Below are positions 47,239-57,241 of a DNA stretch of 57,241 bases, piece by piece. Made by a program: the position numbers and the translations under genes. The stretch is from Amycolatopsis thermalba (GTDB taxonomy: Bacteria > Actinomycetota > Actinomycetes > Mycobacteriales > Pseudonocardiaceae). How positions within the stretch are numbered: the first letter of the stretch is position 1; each line of letters begins with the position of its first letter. Under the pieces are notes generated by a model. The model saw only the letters and a list, made by a program, of their open reading frames with translations, made no database searches and was not told the origin of the DNA. The stretch covers positions 1-57,241 of the forward strand of contig NZ_PQHW01000040.1 in NCBI RefSeq assembly GCF_003385215.1. Direction: 5' to 3'.

Positions 47239-47254
47239 GTATAACGACCTATAC
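47239..47254. promoter_or_regulatory. Possible operator, GTATA-N6-TATAC
   Basis: GTATA (47239-47243) and TATAC (47250-47254) form an inverted repeat in a short AT-rich patch between the ArsR gene and the HAD-GH65 operon. On the minus strand TATAGG/TTATAC could also be a -10 for the HAD gene, 46 bp before its start. ArsR/SmtB proteins bind such AT-rich palindromes. Role inferred. Confidence 0.35.
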
Positions 47255-47263
47255 CGGGCGGCG

Positions 47264-47614
47264 CTAGTGATCCGGGTGCGGGCGGACGTGGTGGATCAGC
47301 TCGTGGACGGTCGCGTCCGCGAGCCGGTACCGCACGATCCGGCCGGTTCGCCGCGCGGTGACCAGGCCGTGCGCGCGCAACAGCCGCAGCGCCTGGGAGA
47401 CCGCGGTGTCCGTCATGCCGGCCGCCACCGCCAGGTCGGAGACGCAGATCTCCCGCGCGTAGTGGATGCACACGAGCAACGTCAGGCGCGACGGGTCGGC
47501 CAGGACGGAGAACCGCTCGGCCCACTCGCGCACCACGTCCCGCTCGCCGAGCCCGGCCAGCGCCGCCTCGACGGCCGGGCCGTCGATCACCCGGCGATCC
47601 GCCCCGTTCGTCAC
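47264..47614 (-). CDS. ArsR/SmtB-family metal-responsive repressor, NmtR-like
   Basis: The 116-aa product has the usual ArsR size and fold: ERFSVLADPSRLTLLVCIHY, recognition helix CVSDLAVAAGMTDTAVSQAL, and wing RAHGLVTARRTGRIVRYRL. The last helix and tail are DATVHELIHHVRPHPDH, with one Asp and several His residues placed like the nickel/cobalt site (alpha-5) of NmtR. A Ni/Co sensor is therefore likely, though the gene next to it is not a metal exporter. It could be cotranscribed with, or regulate, the HAD-GH65 operon 71 bp downstream. Confidence 0.85.
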   Translation of the reverse strand: MTNGADRRVIDGPAVEAALAGLGERDVVREWAERFSVLADPSRLTLLVCIHYAREICVSDLAVAAGMTDTAVSQALRLLRAHGLVTARRTGRIVRYRLADATVHELIHHVRPHPDH

Positions 47615-47665
47615 CCCGGCATCGTCTCATCCGCCCGCGGCCCGCGTTGCTGGCAGGATCGACGC

Positions 47666-49081
47666 GTGACCGACATTCCCTTCCGCACCGCACGGGAACT
47701 GCGCGCCGCGCTCGGGGCGCGCGAGCTGTCCGCCCGCGAGGTCGTCCAGGCGCACCTCGACCAGATCGACCGCGTCAACCCACGGGTCAACGCCGTCGTC
47801 ACGGTCGTCGCCGAGCGGGCGCTGGCCGAGGCGGCCTCGGCTGACGAGCGCGCCGCCCGCGGCGCGGACCTGCCGCCCCTGCACGGCATCCCGGTCGCGC
47901 ACAAGGACACCCACGAGACGGCCGGCATCCGCACCACGTTCGGCTCGCCGCTGCACGCGGACCACGTGCCCGAACGCGACGAGCTGGTGATCGAGCGCAT
48001 GCGGGCCGCCGGGGTGATCAGCCTCGGCAAGACCAACGTGCCGGAGTTCGCCGCCGGCTCGCACACCTTCAACCCGGTCTTCGGCGCCACCCGGAACCCC
48101 TACGACCCCGGCCGGTCCGCGGGCGGGAGCAGCGGTGGCGCCGCGGCCGCCCTGGCCACCGGGATGCACCCGCTCGCCGACGGCAGCGACCTCGGCGGGT
48201 CGCTGCGCAACCCGGCGTCGTTCTGCAACGTCGTCGGATTCCGGCCGTCGACCGGGCGAGTGCCGTCGTGGCCGGCGCCGCTGGGCTGGTCCGGGCTGGC
48301 GACGGCGGGCCCGATGGCCCGCACCGTCGCCGACGCGGCGCTGCTGCTGTCGGTGCTCGCCGGGCCGGACCCGCGGTCGCCGATCGCGCTGGACGCGCCG
48401 GGGGAGGTCTTCGCCCGTCCGCTGGACCGCGACGTGCGCGGCCTGCGGATCGCGTGGTCGCCCGACCTGGGCGGGAGCGTGCCGGTGGAACCGGAGGTTG
48501 CGGACGTGGTCGAGGCGTCGGCGAAGGCGTTCGCGGACATGGGGTGCGTGGTGGAGCGCGACTGCCCGGACTTCACCGGCGCGGACGAGGCGTTCCGCAT
48601 CCTGCGGGCGTGGCAGTTCGCGGTGAAGTTCGGGCCGCTGCTGGCGTCCGCGCGGGACCGGCTCAAGGACAGCATCGTGTGGAACACCGAGGAGGGGCTG
48701 CGGCTGTCGGCGACCGACGTGGGACGCGCCGAGGTCCGGCGCACCGAGCTGTTCCACCGCTTCCGCGAGTTCTTCACCCGCTACGACTTCCTGGTGCTGC
48801 CGGTGAGCCAGGTGCCGCCGTTCGACGGGGAGCTGGAGTACCCGGTGCGGGTCGCGGGCCAGGACATGGAGACCTACCTGGACTGGATGCGCTCGGCCTA
48901 CTTCGTCACGGTCAGCGGTTCGCCCGCGTTGTCGGTGCCGGCCGGGTTCACGCCGGACGGCCTGCCGGTGGGGGTGCAGATCGTGGGGCCGCACCGCGCG
49001 GACTTCGCCGTGCTGCAGCTGGGGCACGCGTTCGAGCAGGCCACCCAGGTGGGCCGGCAGCGCCCGGCGGTGGCGCGATGA
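47666..49081 (+). CDS. Amidase-signature family protein
   Basis: The 471-aa product belongs to the amidase-signature family, which hydrolyses carboxamides through a Ser-cisSer-Lys triad. Lys80 is in PVAHKDTHETAG; the Ser residues are in RSAGGSSGGAAAALATG and DGSDLGGSLRNPASFC. These match AS-family amidases rather than GatA, given the lack of other Gat genes. The substrate is unknown. GTG 47666 lies 52 bp from the divergent ArsR gene. The stop overlaps the ATG of the next gene (ATGA). Confidence 0.9.
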   Translation: MTDIPFRTARELRAALGARELSAREVVQAHLDQIDRVNPRVNAVVTVVAERALAEAASADERAARGADLPPLHGIPVAHKDTHETAGIRTTFGSPLHADHVPERDELVIERMRAAGVISLGKTNVPEFAAGSHTFNPVFGATRNPYDPGRSAGGSSGGAAAALATGMHPLADGSDLGGSLRNPASFCNVVGFRPSTGRVPSWPAPLGWSGLATAGPMARTVADAALLLSVLAGPDPRSPIALDAPGEVFARPLDRDVRGLRIAWSPDLGGSVPVEPEVADVVEASAKAFADMGCVVERDCPDFTGADEAFRILRAWQFAVKFGPLLASARDRLKDSIVWNTEEGLRLSATDVGRAEVRRTELFHRFREFFTRYDFLVLPVSQVPPFDGELEYPVRVAGQDMETYLDWMRSAYFVTVSGSPALSVPAGFTPDGLPVGVQIVGPHRADFAVLQLGHAFEQATQVGRQRPAVAR

Positions 49082-49901
49082 GGGCGCGGGAGCTGTGGGT
49101 GGTGCTGGAGACGCTGCACGACGTCACCTACTTCGCCCCGCAGGCGAAGGCGGCGCACGAGGCCGCGGGGCTTCGCGGGTTCTGGCGCGGGTACGTCGGG
49201 ACGCGGGCGGCGCCGCTGGGCGCGGCGGGGCTCGGGGTGGTGACGGCGGTGTTCTACAACTTCGCGCCGTCGTTCCTGGCGCGGTCGGTGCCCGCGATCT
49301 GGGAGGTGGTGTCCCCGGCGGACGCGCTGGCAGCCCGGAGCGCGGGTGCGGTGGCGGCGCTGCGGGCACACGTGCCGGAGGTGCCGGGGCCGGTGCTGTC
49401 GGTGTTGCGGCGGATCGTGGAGGCGGCCGGCTGGGCGGGGCGGCCGCTGGGGCGGCGAACGCCGCGCTGCCGTGGCCGGACGAGGCGCTCGCCGCGCTCT
49501 GGCAGGCGGCGACGACGTTGCGCGAGCACCGCGGCGACGGCCACGTGGCGGTGCTCGCCGCGGAGGGGATCGACGGCCTGGAGGCCCACGCCCTGCGCGA
49601 CGCGGGGGACGGCAGCGGGAGCGTGGTGGCACCCCACCGCGGCTGGACGGACGAGGAGTGGACGGCGGCACGCGAGCGCCTCACCGCGCGGGGACTCGTG
49701 CGTGCGGACGGACTGACCGACGAGGGCGCCCGGCTGAGGGACCACATCGAGCGGCGGACGGACGAGCTGGCGGCGGCGCCGTACGCGGTGGCGGACGCGG
49801 ACGAGCTGGCCACGCTGGATGGCTGGCTGAGGCCGATCGCGCGGGGGCTGGTGCCGGCGCCGGTGCCACACCCGAACCCGGTGGGGGCGCCCGCGCCCTG
49901 A
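49078..49901 (+). pseudogene. SCO6745-family protein gene with a one-base frameshift
   Basis: The first frame, from ATG 49078, encodes RELWVVLETLHDVTYFAPQA, then LRGFWRGYVGTRAAPLGAAG, and runs to AGWAGRPL near 49449. The family continues with AAANAALPWPDEALAALWQA and REHRGDGHVAVLAAEGIDG, which are present but in the next frame to the stop at 49899-49901. One base is missing at about 49448-49454 (CTGGGGCGG where a codon pattern CTG-GNG-GCG is expected). This is an actinobacterial family of unknown, MarR-like function. A G-run error in the assembly is as likely as a true mutation. The start overlaps the amidase stop. Confidence 0.75.
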
Positions 49902-50385
49902 GCCGCTGCGCGGGGCTGACCGCCGGGCGGCCGGAGGGCGGTTGGGCCGGGTGGCGGGATCGGTGGCGGAGCCGCCGTGCTTGCGCAGCTGCACCATCGC
50001 CGGGGCTGACGGCCGGGGAGCCGCAGCGCGGCGTTGCGGCGGCGCCGGTGTGCGGCGCTGTCGCGGCGCGGTGGTGCGTAAAGGCGCTGGGTGGCGGTGC
50101 CGGAGGGTGGTCAGGCCGGGGCGGTGATCGCGGAGCCGCCGTGTTGTGAGCTGCACCGCCGCCGGGGACTGCCGCGGAGCCGAGCCGCAGTGCGGCCTGC
50201 CGCGGCGTTGTGACGGCACCGGTGTGCGGCGCTGCCGTGCCGGCCTGCTGCGTTCCCGTCGGAGCCGCCCCTGCCGCCGGTGCCGCCAGGGCGCCGTTGT
50301 CGCCGGGCTGCCCCTGCCGCCCAGCGCCGGAGCGCCGTCGCCGGAGCGCCGCGCCGCCGCCGGGGCGTCGCAGGCCGGCTTGGGT
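49902..50385. repeat. GC-rich imperfect tandem duplication
   Basis: No supported gene lies in these 484 bp. Two diverged copies of an about 120-bp block are seen, at about 49953-50070 and 50117-50240. Both contain CGGAGCCGCCGTG (49967 and 50131), a GAGCTGCACC/CAGCTGCACC segment followed by CGCCGGGG, and CCGGTGTGCGGCGCTG (50045 and 50219). Offsets of 164 and 174 bp show small indels between the copies. Confidence 0.6.
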
Positions 50386-50640
50386 TCAGAACTGCAGCCA
50401 GCCCACCGCCGACGCCACCAGCAGCGCCGCCACCAGCACTGCCAGCACCACCGAGATCACGATCGTCGCGACGGGGAGGGCTCGTGGTGGTTTCTGCTGG
50501 TGGTGCGAGAGGCCGGAGGTCTGCCCCGAGTCCGGCGGCGTGTCACCGGGGGCGACGCCTCCGCCGGGCTCCAGCCCCGGCGTCCGGGCCGGGTCGGGGT
50601 CGGGCGGGGTGTCGCCCGGCCGCGGATCGGGACCGCTCAT
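50386..50640 (-). CDS. DUF6480-family small membrane protein
   Basis: The 84-aa product has a Pro/Asp/Gly-rich N-terminal half with TPGLEPGGGVAPGDTPPDSG, the hallmark of DUF6480 proteins of actinobacteria, and one C-terminal membrane segment (TIVISVVLAVLVAALLVASA). The cytoplasmic side probably carries the disordered part. Function is unknown. It starts 7 bp after the Clp gene's stop on the same strand and is probably the last gene of the sigma-B-controlled unit. Confidence 0.75.
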   Translation of the reverse strand: MSGPDPRPGDTPPDPDPARTPGLEPGGGVAPGDTPPDSGQTSGLSHHQQKPPRALPVATIVISVVLAVLVAALLVASAVGWLQF

Positions 50641-50647
50641 CGCACAC

Positions 50648-53152
<2,505 letters not shown>

Positions 53153-53238
53153 GTGCGCGGAACACTCCTTAGCCGTGGGGGTGCGCGCCCGGCGCTCCAC
53201 ATCGGACGGAACGGGCCCGGGCGATCCACCGCCGTCGG

Positions 53239-53264
53239 CTACCCGGGGCCGGGCGGGGTGAAAC
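53239..53264 (-). promoter_or_regulatory. Sigma-B-type promoter of the clp gene
   Basis: On the minus strand GTTT (53264-53261), a 16-bp spacer and GGGTAG (53244-53239) closely fit the SigB/SigF consensus GTTT-N14-16-GGGTAW. The expected transcription start is near 53232, about 80 nt before the clp ATG. It sits directly upstream of clp and just beyond the sigB stop codon. Confidence 0.65.
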
Positions 53265-53271
53265 CGCGAGG

Positions 53272-54066
53272 TCAGGGCTCTTCGGTGAGCTTCTCGCGCA
53301 GGTGCTGCAGGGTCTGCGCGAGCAGCCGCGACACGTGCATCTGGGAGATGCCCACGCGCTTGGCGATCTGGGTCTGCGTCATGTTGCCGAAGAACCGCAG
53401 CATGAGGATGGTGCGCTCGCGCGGGGCCAGGTCGCGCAGCAGCGGCTGCAGTGCCTCGTGGTTCTCCACGGTCTCGATGCCGTAGTCCTCTTCCCCGAGG
53501 GTGTCGGCCAGCGACGCGGCGTCGTCGTCCTCACCGGCGGGTTTGTCGACCGACACGGCGTAGTAGGCGTTGCCGGCCTGCAGGCCCTCGCTCACCTCGT
53601 CGGGCGTGAGGTCCAGCTCGCGAGCGATCTCGGTCGGGGTCGGCGCGCGGCCCAGGCGCTGGCCCAGCTCGCCGCTGGCCTGCCCGATCTGCAGGTGGAG
53701 TTCCTTGAGCCGGCGCGGCACCCGCACCGACCAGCTGGCGTCGCGGAAGTGCCGCCGCACCTCGCCCATGATCGTGGGCACCGCGAAGGACAGGAAGTCG
53801 GTGCCGCGTTCCGGCTCGAACCGGTCGACGGCGTTGATCAGCCCGACCCGCGCGACCTGCAGCAGGTCCTCGTACGCCTCGCCGCGCCCGCTGAACCGGC
53901 GCGCGATGTGCTCGGCCACCGACAGGTACTGGGTGACCAGCGCGGTGCGGAGCCGCTCGCGGCGCGGATCCTCCGGCGGGGTGGCCGCCAGATCCGTGAA
54001 GGTGGGGGTGTCGTCCACCGAGGAATCGTTGTCCTCGACGGTGCCCGCGAGGCGCGTCTCAGCCAA
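53272..54066 (-). CDS. sigB: SigB/SigF/SigG-family RNA polymerase sigma factor
   Basis: The 264-aa product is a group 3 sigma factor for general stress. Region 2 has VAEHIARRFSGRGEAYEDLL, QVARVGLINAVDRFEPERGT and DFLSFAVPTIMGEVRRHFRD; region 3 has RLGRAPTPTEIARELDLTPD. Region 4 has RERTILMLRFFGNMTQTQIA and KRVGISQMHVSRLLAQTLQH. No anti-sigma factor or antagonist gene is adjacent, so control must come from elsewhere. A likely own promoter lies upstream (54115-54140) and the downstream clp gene carries the same promoter type. ATG at 54064-54066. Confidence 0.92.
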   Translation of the reverse strand: MAETRLAGTVEDNDSSVDDTPTFTDLAATPPEDPRRERLRTALVTQYLSVAEHIARRFSGRGEAYEDLLQVARVGLINAVDRFEPERGTDFLSFAVPTIMGEVRRHFRDASWSVRVPRRLKELHLQIGQASGELGQRLGRAPTPTEIARELDLTPDEVSEGLQAGNAYYAVSVDKPAGEDDDAASLADTLGEEDYGIETVENHEALQPLLRDLAPRERTILMLRFFGNMTQTQIAKRVGISQMHVSRLLAQTLQHLREKLTEEP

Positions 54067-54114
54067 CGTTCCGCTTCCCCCCGCTGCTTCGTCCCGGCCT
54101 GGTCATGGCCCGGG

Positions 54115-54140
54115 CTACCCCGTCCCGCCGTTCGCCACAC
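54115..54140 (-). promoter_or_regulatory. Sigma-B-type promoter of sigB
   Basis: On the minus strand GTGT (54140-54137), a 16-bp spacer and GGGTAG (54120-54115) form a sigma-B-like promoter with the same spacing and -10 as the clp promoter. It lies 49 bp before the sigB ATG and implies autoregulation. The -35 differs from GTTT by one base. Confidence 0.5.
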
Positions 54141-54204
54141 CTGGTTGCGGCCGACCGCCGCGGGGAACCCCGGGCGGACGAGCCGGAACGAAGGAGGTCT
54201 TTCC

Positions 54205-54609
54205 ATGGCTGCACACACCACGGGGCGGGCGCCGGTGGCCCAGGGTTTCGCGCTACTGGTCGGCGTGGTGTTCCTGGCACTGGGGATCGGCGGGTTCGCC
54301 ACGTCCGGCGAACTCCTCGGGTTCCACACGGGAACGCTGCTGAACCTGACGCGCACCGCGGTCGGCCTGCTCGCGCTGGTGGCGGCCTGGAAGGGACCGT
54401 CCGCGCGGATCCTCGGCCTGGTGGTCTTCTTCGGACTGCTGGGCATCACCGTGTGGGGCCTGCTGTCGGCGGGCACCGGCGGCCCGGGTGACGTCCGCCG
54501 CCTGTTCGACCCGGCCTGGACCGACAACGCCCTGCACGGTGTGGTCGCGGTGCTGGGACTGGTCGTCTTCCTGCTGCCCACCCGGACGAGGAACACCGAA
54601 GGCGTGTGA
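54205..54609 (+). CDS. DUF4383-like membrane protein
   Basis: The 134-aa product has four membrane segments: GFALLVGVVFLALGIGGFAT, LLNLTRTAVGLLALVAAW, ILGLVVFFGLLGITVWGLLS and GVVAVLGLVVFLLP. The DNALHGVV motif before the last helix and the overall size fit DUF4383, a family of stress-linked actinobacterial membrane proteins. Strong AAGGAGG (54191-54197) before the ATG at 54205. It is divergent from sigB; a weak sigma-B-like site (GTTG-N14-GGGGAA, 54144-54167) may drive it. Assignment to the family is moderate. Confidence 0.6.
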   Translation: MAAHTTGRAPVAQGFALLVGVVFLALGIGGFATSGELLGFHTGTLLNLTRTAVGLLALVAAWKGPSARILGLVVFFGLLGITVWGLLSAGTGGPGDVRRLFDPAWTDNALHGVVAVLGLVVFLLPTRTRNTEGV

Positions 54610-54676
54610 CGACTACGGAGAGTAGCAGTGCTGCGTAGCGTGTTTAGTTCCTCTGCCAGGGTGAAAGAACTCCTCC

Positions 54677-55669
54677 ATGAGACGGGGAGAGGACGATCCG
54701 CTGCGAATCCTGGTGTGGCACGTGCACGGGTCGTGGACCAGTTCGTTCGTGCGCGGGCGGCACGAGTACCTCCTTCCGCTGTTGCCGGAGGGTGGTCCCT
54801 GGGGCCGGGGGCGTTGTGACCGAGCGTGGCCGTCGGCGCGGGAAGTGAGCCCGGCCCAGCTGCGCGACGCCGACATCGACGTGGTCGTCCTCCAGCGCCC
54901 GGAGGAGATCGAGCTGACCGAGCGCTGGACCGGGCGGAAGCCCGGCCGGGACGTGCCGGCGGTGTTCGTGGAGCACAACACCCCGACCGGCGACGTGCCG
55001 CGCACGCGGCACCCGCTGGCCGGCCAGGACGAGATCCCGCTGGTGCACGTCACCCACTTCAACCACCTGATCTGGGACTCCGGCCGGGCGCCCGCCACGG
55101 TCATCGAGCACGGGGTGGTCGACCCGGGTGAGCTCTACACCGGCGAGGAGGCCTCGATCGGCCTCGTGATGAACGAGCCGGTGCGGCGGGGCCGGGCGGT
55201 GGGCACCGACCTGCTGCCCGCCTTCGCCGAGGTCGCGCCGCTGGACGTGTGGGGCATCGGCGTGGAGAAGCTCGAGGAGCACTTCGGCTTGGGCGAGCGC
55301 CTGCGCACGCGGGGTGATCTCGGGCAGGACGCCCTGCACACGGGACTGGCGCGGTGCCGGCTGTACCTGCACACGCCACGCTGGACGTCGCTGGGCCTGT
55401 CGCTGATCGAGGCGATGCACCTGGGGATGCCGGTGGTGGCGGTGGCCGGCACGGAGGCGTCCCGGGCAGTGCCGCCGGAGGCGGGTTTCGTCTCGGCGGA
55501 CGTGAACGAACTGGTGCGGGCGGCCGCCGAGCTCATGGCGGACCCGGAACTGGCGCACCGGATGGGCAAGCAAGCGCGCGAGCACGCGCTGGCCAGCTAC
55601 GGCCTGGACGCCTTCCTGCGCAACTGGGACGTCCAGCTCGGCCGGGTGACGAGTGGAGGTAGCGCATGA
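54677..55669 (+). CDS. Glycosyltransferase, family-4-like (short)
   Basis: The 330-aa product looks like a GT-B glycosyltransferase. The N-terminal strand is [20 protein letters not shown] and the C-terminal nucleotide-sugar part is [20 protein letters not shown], with the family's Glu in SLIEAM. An acidic [16 protein letters not shown] block is typical of a group in actinobacteria that precedes a second glycosyltransferase. Start ATG 54677; the upstream GTTTAG region may hold a promoter. It overlaps the next gene by 4 nt (ATGA). The sugar and acceptor are unknown. Confidence 0.8.
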   Translation: MRRGEDDPLRILVWHVHGSWTSSFVRGRHEYLLPLLPEGGPWGRGRCDRAWPSAREVSPAQLRDADIDVVVLQRPEEIELTERWTGRKPGRDVPAVFVEHNTPTGDVPRTRHPLAGQDEIPLVHVTHFNHLIWDSGRAPATVIEHGVVDPGELYTGEEASIGLVMNEPVRRGRAVGTDLLPAFAEVAPLDVWGIGVEKLEEHFGLGERLRTRGDLGQDALHTGLARCRLYLHTPRWTSLGLSLIEAMHLGMPVVAVAGTEASRAVPPEAGFVSADVNELVRAAAELMADPELAHRMGKQAREHALASYGLDAFLRNWDVQLGRVTSGGSA

Positions 55670-56901
55670 AGATCTCGATGGTGTCGGAGCACGCCAACCC
55701 CCTGGCCGTGCTGGGCGAGGTGGACGCGGGCGGGCAGAACCTGCACGTGGCGGAGCTGTCCGCGGCGTTGTGCCGCCAGGGCCACGACGTCACCGTCTAC
55801 ACCCGGCGCGACGACCGCGCGCAGCCGGAGCAGGTCCGGGCCCTCGCGGGCTACCGGGTCGTGCACGTCCCGGCCGGCCCCGCGGAGCGCCTGCCCAAGG
55901 ACGAGCTGCTGCCGCACATGACCGAGTTCGGGCGCTACCTGGCGAAGTCGTGGCAGCGGGACACCCCGGACGTGGTGCACGCGCACTTCTGGATGTCCGG
56001 GCTGGCGTCGCTGCTGGCCACCCGCGGCACCGACGTGCCGGTGGTCCAGACCTTCCACGCCCTCGGTGTGGTGAAGAAGCGCTACCAGGGCACCGCCGAC
56101 ACCAGCCCGCCCGAGCGGGTGCAGCTGGAGCGGCTGATCGGCAAGAACGCCGCCCGCGTCGCCGCGACCTGCTCCGACGAGGTCTTCGAGCTGGCCCGGA
56201 TGGGCCTGCCGCGCGCACGCATGTCGGTCGCCCCGTGCGGGGTGGACCTGGAGCGCTTCACGCCGGACGGGCCGGCCGCCCCGCGCGGCACCCTGCACCG
56301 GATCGTCAGCGTCGGCCGGCTGGTGCCGCGCAAGGGGTTCGCGACGGCGATCGCCGCGCTGCCCGCCGTGCCCGGCGCCGAGCTGGTGATCGCCGGTGGC
56401 CCCGAGCAGGGACGGCTCGCCGACGACCCGGAGGCCAAGCGCCTGCTGGAGCTGGCGCGGCGGCTCGGTGTCGCCGACCGGGTCCGGCTGCTGGGCCAGG
56501 TGACGCGCGACGAGATGCCGTCGCTGCTGCGGTCGGCGGACCTGGTCGTGTGCACGCCGTGGTACGAGCCGTTCGGCATCGTGCCGCTGGAGGCCATGGC
56601 CTGCGGGGTCCCGGTGGTGGCGGCCGCGGTCGGCGGGCTGATCGACACCGTGGTGGACGGCGTGACCGGTGAGCTGGTGCCGCCGAAGCGGCCGGAGGCG
56701 CTCGCCGCGACCCTGCGGCGGCTGCTGGGCGACCCCGCGCAGCGCGAGGCGTACGGGATCGCCGGATGCGACCGCGCCCGGTCGCGGTACTCGTGGGACC
56801 GCATCGCGGTCGACGTCCTGCGCATCTACGAGAAGGCGCTGGGGGACAAGGTCCCGGCCGGTGCGGTGGTGCCCGCGGACGCCGCGGCGAGCCCGGTCTG
56901 A
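55666..56901 (+). CDS. GT4-family glycosyltransferase
   Basis: The 411-aa product is a GT4 glycosyltransferase with GT-B fold. The N-terminus is [20 protein letters not shown] and [20 protein letters not shown], similar to MshA-like and sucrose-type enzymes. The C-terminal half has [20 protein letters not shown] (here [13 protein letters not shown]) and [20 protein letters not shown], with the EPFG...E catalytic motif. It is translated from an ATGA overlap with the preceding glycosyltransferase, so both probably act in one pathway for a cell envelope glycan. A strong terminator follows 15 bp after its stop. Confidence 0.88.
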   Translation: MKISMVSEHANPLAVLGEVDAGGQNLHVAELSAALCRQGHDVTVYTRRDDRAQPEQVRALAGYRVVHVPAGPAERLPKDELLPHMTEFGRYLAKSWQRDTPDVVHAHFWMSGLASLLATRGTDVPVVQTFHALGVVKKRYQGTADTSPPERVQLERLIGKNAARVAATCSDEVFELARMGLPRARMSVAPCGVDLERFTPDGPAAPRGTLHRIVSVGRLVPRKGFATAIAALPAVPGAELVIAGGPEQGRLADDPEAKRLLELARRLGVADRVRLLGQVTRDEMPSLLRSADLVVCTPWYEPFGIVPLEAMACGVPVVAAAVGGLIDTVVDGVTGELVPPKRPEALAATLRRLLGDPAQREAYGIAGCDRARSRYSWDRIAVDVLRIYEKALGDKVPAGAVVPADAAASPV

Positions 56902-56916
56902 CGCGAGCGAGCGGAA

Positions 56917-56950
56917 AGCCCCCTCGGGAGTGGTTCCCGAGGGGGCTCTT
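56917..56950. terminator. Strong bidirectional terminator
   Basis: AGCCCCCTCGGGA (56917-56929) and TCCCGAGGGGGCT (56935-56947) form a perfect 13-bp stem with a GTGGT loop, with AAA on the left and CTCTTT-type bases on the right. It lies between the convergent glycosyltransferase and the truncated gene at the window end and can stop transcription from both sides. Confidence 0.9.
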
Positions 56951-56954
56951 TCCG

Positions 56955-57241
56955 TCAGGTCAGCTTGTTGACCGCGGACTGGGCCTTGCCCTTGACCGTG
57001 CCCATCGCGTCCTGCGTGGGCGAGTAGGTCGCGTAGAGCTGTGGGTCGGGTTTGGGGGCGCTGCCGGGGCCGCCGAGGGGTTTGGGGTCCATGAGGTAGT
57101 CGATGCGGTCTTCGCCGGTGGACCAGGAGCCTTTGTTGCCGTCGGGGCCGTCGGAGAGGTGCCAGATGGTGTTGTTGTGGGTCTGGTCTTCTTCGTCGAG
57201 CAGGGCGTTGGGGGCGATGTCGCTTTCCAGGCCGTCGGCTT
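56955..57241 (-). CDS. Unknown protein, C-terminal part only (cut by window edge)
   Basis: An uninterrupted frame enters from the right edge and stops at 56955-56957; 94 codons are visible. The protein includes NNTIWHLSDGPDGNKGSWST, then GEDRIDYLMDPKPLGG, and ends LYATYSPTQDAMGTVKGKAQ plus SAVNKLT. I do not recognise a family. The upstream codons are nearly all C-ending with AAA lysines, while the last 30 codons use AAG and GCG, so codon choice changes within the gene. The start lies outside the window. Confidence 0.65.
   Translation of the reverse strand, partial: ADGLESDIAPNALLDEEDQTHNNTIWHLSDGPDGNKGSWSTGEDRIDYLMDPKPLGGPGSAPKPDPQLYATYSPTQDAMGTVKGKAQSAVNKLT

Noticed and set aside
54144-54167. 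A sigma-B-like promoter (GTTG-N14-GGGGAA) before the DUF4383-like gene
   Set aside because: Both hexamers miss a consensus base; kept only as a weak note in that gene's entry.
54642-54664. A sigma-B-like promoter (GTTT-N13-GGGTGA) before the first glycosyltransferase
   Set aside because: The spacer is too short and the -10 departs from GGGTAW.

Overview
The window is very GC-rich DNA with strong codon-position bias, no tRNA or rRNA, and gene families typical of a mycolata-related or Pseudonocardiaceae actinomycete. An Amycolatopsis-like host is my best guess, not proven. Supporting signs are Wag31 (DivIVA), SepF, an FtsZ with the C-terminal tail [13 protein letters not shown]420-type enzymes, SigB/SigF-class stress regulation, a SAM-IV riboswitch and an actinobacterial ileS T-box.

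Region 1 (1-22245) is a complete division and cell wall (dcw) cluster: MraZ boxes, mraZ, rsmH, ftsL, ftsI, murE, murF, mraY, murD, ftsW, murG, murC, ftsQ, a DinB-like gene, ftsZ, a reverse-strand unknown gene, pgeF, yggS, sepF, yggT, wag31 and a membrane protein gene. Most genes overlap by 1-14 nt or nearly touch. Two small coupled reading frames, between rsmH and ftsL and between mraY and murD, have good ribosome binding sites and are probably missed by standard annotation. The second lies over a large inverted repeat.

Region 2 (22246-32326) starts with a repeat patch that holds a frameshifted fragment of the neighbouring ArsR gene and copies of the membrane protein gene's 3' end. It continues with a divergent ArsR/MFS exporter pair, a T-box leader and ileS, a MecA_N-type penicillin-binding protein, a second ArsR paralogue and a cation/proton antiporter.

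Region 3 (32327-43752) holds a SAM-IV riboswitch before a class V aminotransferase (cysteine desulfurase-like), then lspA-rluD, a LysR regulator, a decayed IS982-type transposase, a proline-rich unknown protein, a tandem pair of DUF885 metallopeptidase-like genes, an F420-type LLM oxidoreductase convergent with a Ddn-type nitroreductase, an Fpg/Nei DNA glycosylase and a 57-residue acidic protein.

Region 4 (43753-50385) holds a beta-phosphoglucomutase-like HAD gene with a GH65 glycosidase/phosphorylase gene, an NmtR-like ArsR sensor, an amidase, and an SCO6745-type gene broken by a one-base frameshift, followed by a GC-rich imperfect duplication.

Region 5 (50386-57241) is a stress module: sigB-clpC-like-DUF6480 on the minus strand, with sigma-B-type promoters before both sigB and clp, and a divergent DUF4383-like membrane protein gene. 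Two coupled glycosyltransferases follow, then a strong bidirectional terminator and the 3' end of an unknown gene cut by the window edge.

I did not see CRISPR arrays, prophage, a complete insertion sequence or an obvious antiviral system. The most useful leads are the dcw small ORFs and inverted repeat, the SAM-IV-controlled aminotransferase, the sigma-B circuit, the gene fragments at 22.2-22.6 kb, and an unusual residue in the FtsZ GTP-binding signature.
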